Source: CAJQLB01 sp041392065 (GTDB lineage: Bacteria > Bacteroidota > Bacteroidia > Flavobacteriales > Flavobacteriaceae). From it: 64,000 bases of DNA. This document shows positions 60,885-64,000 of the stretch, piece by piece (position 1 is the stretch's first letter; each line of letters opens with the position of its first letter). A program made the position numbers and the translations under genes. Location: assembly GCA_041392065.1 (NCBI GenBank), contig JAWKMU010000001.1, positions 1 to 64,000 on the forward strand, in the 5' to 3' direction. The notes beneath the pieces are model-generated. The model ran no database searches and was not told the origin of the DNA. It worked only from the letters and a program-made list of their open reading frames with translations.

Positions 60885-61790
60885 ATGTTAACCAGAAAAC
60901 AAAAACACATCTTGCTAAAGTTCTTTAGCATGTTTTCTGTAGTAAGAGGTTATAATATACTAGTTATTGTTATCGCGCAATATCTTACTTCCATTTACAT
61001 TTTAGCACACGATATACCTTTAAAGCAAGTTGTTTTTGATATTAATTTATTAATGATTGTTCTGGCTTCAGCGGCAACTATAGCTGGAGGTTATATCATT
61101 AATAATTTTTATGACTCAGAGAAGGATTTAATCAATCGTCCACAAAAATCTATGTTAGATAGATTGGTAAGTCAAAATACAAAATTGGTATTTTATTTTG
61201 TACTCAATTTTATTGCAGTTATCATGGCAAGTTATGTATCATTCAAAGCTGTAATTTTCTTTTCGGCATACATTTTTGCGATTTGGTTTTACTCACATAA
61301 GCTGAAAAAATTACCAATAGTTGGTAATATTACTTCAGCCATATTAACTATCACACCATTTTTTGCAGTGTTTATTTATTACAAAAACTTTGAAACCGTC
61401 ATTTTTGTACATGCCATGTTTTTGTTCCTTGTTTTATCTATGCGAGAACTGACAAAAGACCTCGAAAACATTAAAGGAGATTTGGCATTAAACTATAAAA
61501 CTATTCCTATAGTTTATGGTGAAAAAACATCAAAAGTAATGCTTACAATTTTGGCTGTTTTTACCTTAATACCAACATACTTTTTGATTTTTAAATTCAA
61601 TGTTGGCAGAATGAATTACTTCTTCTATTTAAGTATTGCACTCTTAGTCTTATTTACATTGTTACTTCAAAAATCGAATAGCAAATCACAATATTTAATA
61701 CTTCATAACATCCTGAAGTTTATTATTGTTGCAGGAGTTTTTAGTATCGTTTTAATTGATGTAAATTTACTTCTAAACCGGATTTTATAA
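60885..61790 (+). CDS. UbiA-family prenyltransferase
   Basis: A 301-residue inner-membrane protein with eight to nine hydrophobic helices. The two Asp-rich motifs that bind prenyl diphosphate via magnesium are NNFYDSEKDLINRPQKSM (about 83-100) and RELTKDLENIKGDLALNYKTIPIVYG. Flavobacterial homologues are annotated as geranylgeranylglycerol-phosphate or other aromatic prenyltransferases; the acceptor cannot be read from this sequence. It is next to mevalonate-pathway genes, so it may use isoprenoids made there. The nitrilase gene starts in its last base. Confidence 0.9.
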   Translation: MLTRKQKHILLKFFSMFSVVRGYNILVIVIAQYLTSIYILAHDIPLKQVVFDINLLMIVLASAATIAGGYIINNFYDSEKDLINRPQKSMLDRLVSQNTKLVFYFVLNFIAVIMASYVSFKAVIFFSAYIFAIWFYSHKLKKLPIVGNITSAILTITPFFAVFIYYKNFETVIFVHAMFLFLVLSMRELTKDLENIKGDLALNYKTIPIVYGEKTSKVMLTILAVFTLIPTYFLIFKFNVGRMNYFFYLSIALLVLFTLLLQKSNSKSQYLILHNILKFIIVAGVFSIVLIDVNLLLNRIL

Positions 61791-62737
61791 TGGAGAATAC
61801 ACTAAAAATAGCCATGGCTCAAATTGCTCCAGTTTGGTTAAATAAGCAAGAAACCATTAAGAAAGTAGAACAATCTATTAAAGATGTGGCTAAAGAGGAT
61901 TGCGAACTTATAGTTTTTGGTGAAGGTTTAATTCCAGGCTATCCGTTTTGGTTGGCATTAACTGGAGGAGCAGAATGGAACAAAAAAGTGAATAAAGAAT
62001 TACACAGACATTATGTTGCAAATGCTATTACGATTGAAAATGGCGATTTAAACTCTATTTGTCAATTATCAAAAAAAAACAAAATAGCTGTCTATTTAGG
62101 TGTTATTGAACGACCGCTAGATCGTGGTGGTCACAGTGTTTATGCTTCATTAGTTTATATTAACGAAAAAGGTGAGATAAAATCAGTACACCGAAAATTA
62201 CAACCAACTTACGATGAACGCTTAACATGGTCTCCTGGAGATGGTAATGGTTTACAAGTACATTCCTTAAAACAATTTACTGTTGGTGGTTTAAACTGTT
62301 GGGAAAATTGGATGCCTTTGCCACGAACTGCACTTTATGGCTTAGGCGAAAATTTACATATTGCCGTTTGGCCTGGAAGTGACCATAATACCAAAGATAT
62401 TACTCGTTTTATTGCACGAGAATCAAGGTCGTTTGTGGTATCTGTTTCCAGTTTAATGAACAAGGATGACTTTCCAAAAAACACTCCACATTTAGACGAA
62501 ATACTTAAAAATGCACCTAAAACTTTAGCTAATGGAGGCAGTTGCATTGCTGGACCTGATGGCGAATGGATTATAGAACCTGTTATTAATAAAGAAGGAC
62601 TAATTATACAAACCATCGATTTTAATCGTGTGTATGAAGAGCGCCAAAATTTCGATCCAGTTGGACATTATTCACGTCCTGATGTCACAAAATTAAGTGT
62701 AAATAGAACGCGTCAATCAACCACAGAATATTTCTAA
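61790..62737 (+). CDS. Nitrilase/carbon-nitrogen hydrolase
   Basis: A 315-residue enzyme of the nitrilase superfamily. The catalytic triad is visible: Glu in VFGEGLIPGYPFWL, Lys in SVHRKLQPTYDERLTW and Cys in VGGLNCWENWMPLPRTAL. These flanking residues resemble true nitrilases (plant/bacterial NIT type) more than amidases. It hydrolyses a nitrile or amide to an acid with ammonia; substrate unknown. It shares a base with the UbiA stop codon. Confidence 0.9.
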   Translation: MENTLKIAMAQIAPVWLNKQETIKKVEQSIKDVAKEDCELIVFGEGLIPGYPFWLALTGGAEWNKKVNKELHRHYVANAITIENGDLNSICQLSKKNKIAVYLGVIERPLDRGGHSVYASLVYINEKGEIKSVHRKLQPTYDERLTWSPGDGNGLQVHSLKQFTVGGLNCWENWMPLPRTALYGLGENLHIAVWPGSDHNTKDITRFIARESRSFVVSVSSLMNKDDFPKNTPHLDEILKNAPKTLANGGSCIAGPDGEWIIEPVINKEGLIIQTIDFNRVYEERQNFDPVGHYSRPDVTKLSVNRTRQSTTEYF

Positions 62738-62756
62738 AACATGTCTACTAATATAT

Positions 62757-62764
62757 TACCTTTG
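62757..62764 (+). promoter_or_regulatory. Candidate -7 element (TACCTTTG) of the RluB-like gene
   Basis: TACCTTTG matches TAnnTTTG and ends 17 bases before the start at 62782, in the gap after the nitrilase. No -33 element is evident at the right spacing. Confidence 0.45.
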
Positions 62765-62781
62765 CCAAAAAATTAGTCATC

Positions 62782-63657
62782 ATGTCTAGACAGCAAGGAA
62801 GTAGCGGAAAAGGAAAGTCTTCAGGTAGAAGTTTTAAAAATGTTAAGAATACTGCTTCAAGTAGAAGCAATAGTAATGCAAAAGGTAAAAGTTTTGCTAG
62901 AGGAAATGCTCCTTTTAAAAAGAAGGTGACTACTCCAAAAGCGTCTAACACAAACGAAATACGTTTAAATAAATATATTTCCAATTCTGGTATTTGTTCA
63001 CGTCGCGAAGCAGATGAGCACATAGCCATTGGTTTAGTAACCGTTAATGGTAAAGTGGTAAACGAAATGGGTTATAAAGTAAAACTAGATGACGAAGTTC
63101 GTTATGATGGAGCACGCATTAGCCCAGAAAAAAAAGCCTATGTATTACTTAATAAGCCTAAAGGCTTTGCAACCACAACCAGCGAAGGTAAAGGAAGAAC
63201 TGTTATGGATTTAGTTGCTAATGCAACAAGTTCTCGAATTAAACCCATTGGAAGGTTAGGCAGAAACTCTACAGGGTTGTTGTTATTTACCAATGATGAA
63301 ACTATTCATGAAAAGTTTACCAATTCCAAAAATGGTGTTGCTCGTTTGTTTCACATTGAGCTGGATAAAAATTTAAAATTTGAAGATTTAAAGCAGATAA
63401 AAGAAGGCTTTAAAATAGATGGTAAAATTATTGCTGTTGAAGACATTAGCTATATTGATGACGCGCCAAAAAGTGAAATTGGTTTAAAGATTAAAAACAC
63501 AGGAAACACCATTATCAGAACCATTTTCGAGCATTTTAATTACGATTTAATTAAAGTAGATTGCGTCATGATTGCCAATTTGACTAAAAAAGATATACCT
63601 CGAGGTCATTGGAAACACCTCACAGAACAAGAGGTTAATAATTTGAAGATGCTTTAG
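62782..63657 (+). CDS. RluB/RsuA-like pseudouridine synthase homologue lacking the catalytic Asp
   Basis: A 291-residue protein. A basic low-complexity N-terminus (MSRQQGSSGKGKSSGRSFK, to about residue 60) is followed by an S4 RNA-binding domain (IRLNKYISNSGICSRREADEHIAIGLVTVNGKVV) and a pseudouridine synthase domain (YVLLNKPKGFATTTSEGKG, GRLGRNSTGLLLFTND). The catalytic motif normally reads GRLD; here G160 (GGC at 63259-63261) stands in place of Asp. Later, the NRxVRRxFE motif reads NTIIRTIFE and the usual LDRV is VDCV. Binding to rRNA is plausible; catalysis is doubtful. It may be a divergent paralogue or pseudoenzyme. Confidence 0.85.
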   Translation: MSRQQGSSGKGKSSGRSFKNVKNTASSRSNSNAKGKSFARGNAPFKKKVTTPKASNTNEIRLNKYISNSGICSRREADEHIAIGLVTVNGKVVNEMGYKVKLDDEVRYDGARISPEKKAYVLLNKPKGFATTTSEGKGRTVMDLVANATSSRIKPIGRLGRNSTGLLLFTNDETIHEKFTNSKNGVARLFHIELDKNLKFEDLKQIKEGFKIDGKIIAVEDISYIDDAPKSEIGLKIKNTGNTIIRTIFEHFNYDLIKVDCVMIANLTKKDIPRGHWKHLTEQEVNNLKML

Positions 63658-63676
63658 GGGTTTTTAATCATAAAAA

Positions 63677-63715
63677 AGAAGCAAAACAAAATGTTGGCAT
63701 AATTGTTTTGCTTCT
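63677..63715 (-). terminator. Rho-independent terminator
   Basis: AGAAGCAAAACAA and TTGTTTTGCTTCT form a perfect 13-base-pair stem; on the minus strand it is followed by a run of six T, so it ends the T9SS gene from the right. It may also slow plus-strand transcription after the RluB-like gene. Confidence 0.85.
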
Positions 63716-63745
63716 GTAGACCTATTATTTAAACCCTAAGTAATC

Positions 63746-64000
63746 CTAATTTACAATTAGCTTTAAACTTTTTGTTCCTTTTGTGGTATTGAGAAATGCA
63801 ATATAAATCCCTTTCTGTAAATGTTCAAATTGTAAAATTTGTTCAGATTCAGGCCATATTTTATTTATATGCTTTACTCTTTGACCCAATAAGTTATATA
63901 AATCAAGTGATGCTGATTCATTCAAATTTTTAATTTTAAGCATGTTGCCACTAATCATTTGCATACTTGTATCTTGGAATAAAAAGGCATCATTGCTTAG
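63746..64000 (-). CDS. C-terminal part of a T9SS-secreted protein, runs off the right edge
   Basis: The minus-strand frame is open from the right edge, giving 84 codons before the stop. The visible part is the end of a T9SS type A sorting domain: NMLKIKNLNESASLDLYNLLGQRVKHIN, ILQFEHLQKGIYIAFLNTTKGTKSLKLIVN. The functional part of the protein is outside the window. Its terminator lies at 63677-63715. Confidence 0.85.
   Translation of the reverse strand, partial: LSNDAFLFQDTSMQMISGNMLKIKNLNESASLDLYNLLGQRVKHINKIWPESEQILQFEHLQKGIYIAFLNTTKGTKSLKLIVN

Noticed and set aside
1..64000. CRISPR array, rRNA operon or insertion sequence
   Set aside because: No regular repeat-spacer series, no rRNA-like sequence and no transposase gene with terminal repeats were seen.

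Overview
The window is AT-rich chromosomal DNA from a member of the Bacteroidota, most likely a Flavobacteriaceae bacterium. Supporting signs are a SusC/SusD/SusE polysaccharide-utilisation locus, type IX secretion (T9SS) C-terminal sorting domains, promoter elements of the TAnnTTTG type, almost no Shine-Dalgarno sequences, a mevalonate-pathway gene pair and Bacteroidota-type tyrosine recombinase architecture. No database search was possible; all family names come from reading motifs.

Layout. (1) 1-1000 is the right end of an integrated element: the N-terminal part of a tyrosine recombinase, three repeated candidate arm sites, and a 3' fragment of tRNA-Leu(UAG) that looks like the attachment-site duplication, followed by the tRNA terminator. 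(2) 1.2-19.5 kb is a plus-strand run of redox, sulfur and DNA-repair genes: msrB, two normal msrA genes and a divergent third one, thioredoxin-like proteins, a glutaredoxin-acetyltransferase fusion, SelO, a uracil-DNA-glycosylase-like protein, alkylguanine transferase, an AlkA-like glycosylase, an AhpD-like protein, an aldo/keto reductase, and an ergothioneine-type module (EgtB, flavin disulfide oxidoreductase, EgtD). It looks like a damage-repair and thiol-protection block. (3) 19.5-29 kb is a galactan/galactose locus: GH53 galactanase and GH2 beta-galactosidase on the minus strand, and divergently a GntR regulator, aldose epimerase, sodium/sugar symporter, galactokinase and GalT. (4) 29-52.9 kb is an alpha-glucan (maltodextrin/starch) locus. 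The minus strand carries SusC-SusD-SusE-GH13 and a second T9SS protein. The plus strand carries a LacI regulator, then MFS transporter, beta-phosphoglucomutase, GH65 phosphorylase, GH13, an esterase, an esterase-GH31 fusion and another GH13. (5) 52.9-64 kb holds housekeeping and small accessory genes: an erythromycin-esterase-like protein, a membrane AraC regulator, thioesterase, a BaiN-type flavoprotein, a toxin-antitoxin pair, the mevalonate pathway (mvaD, mevalonate kinase), a UbiA prenyltransferase, a nitrilase, an RluB-like protein and the tail of a T9SS protein.

How the parts work together. In the starch locus, outer-membrane SusC/D/E and the exported amylase would bind and cut alpha-glucan. 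Periplasmic or surface GH13/GH31 enzymes trim it. The MFS protein imports maltose or oligosaccharides, GH65 phosphorylase releases glucose 1-phosphate, and beta-phosphoglucomutase converts the beta anomer to glucose 6-phosphate. LacI, with a perfect palindromic operator in front of susC, is the likely switch. In the galactan locus, extracellular cleavage to galactose is followed by import and Leloir-pathway phosphorylation and uridylyl transfer.

The most unusual points are: a SusD with an embedded copy of the repeat domain that builds the neighbouring SusE; an esterase-GH31 fusion; a short intergenic repeat apparently inserted in frame in mvaD; an RluB-like protein lacking the catalytic Asp and other conserved residues; and a MsrA-like protein lacking its usual pocket residues immediately upstream of egtB.
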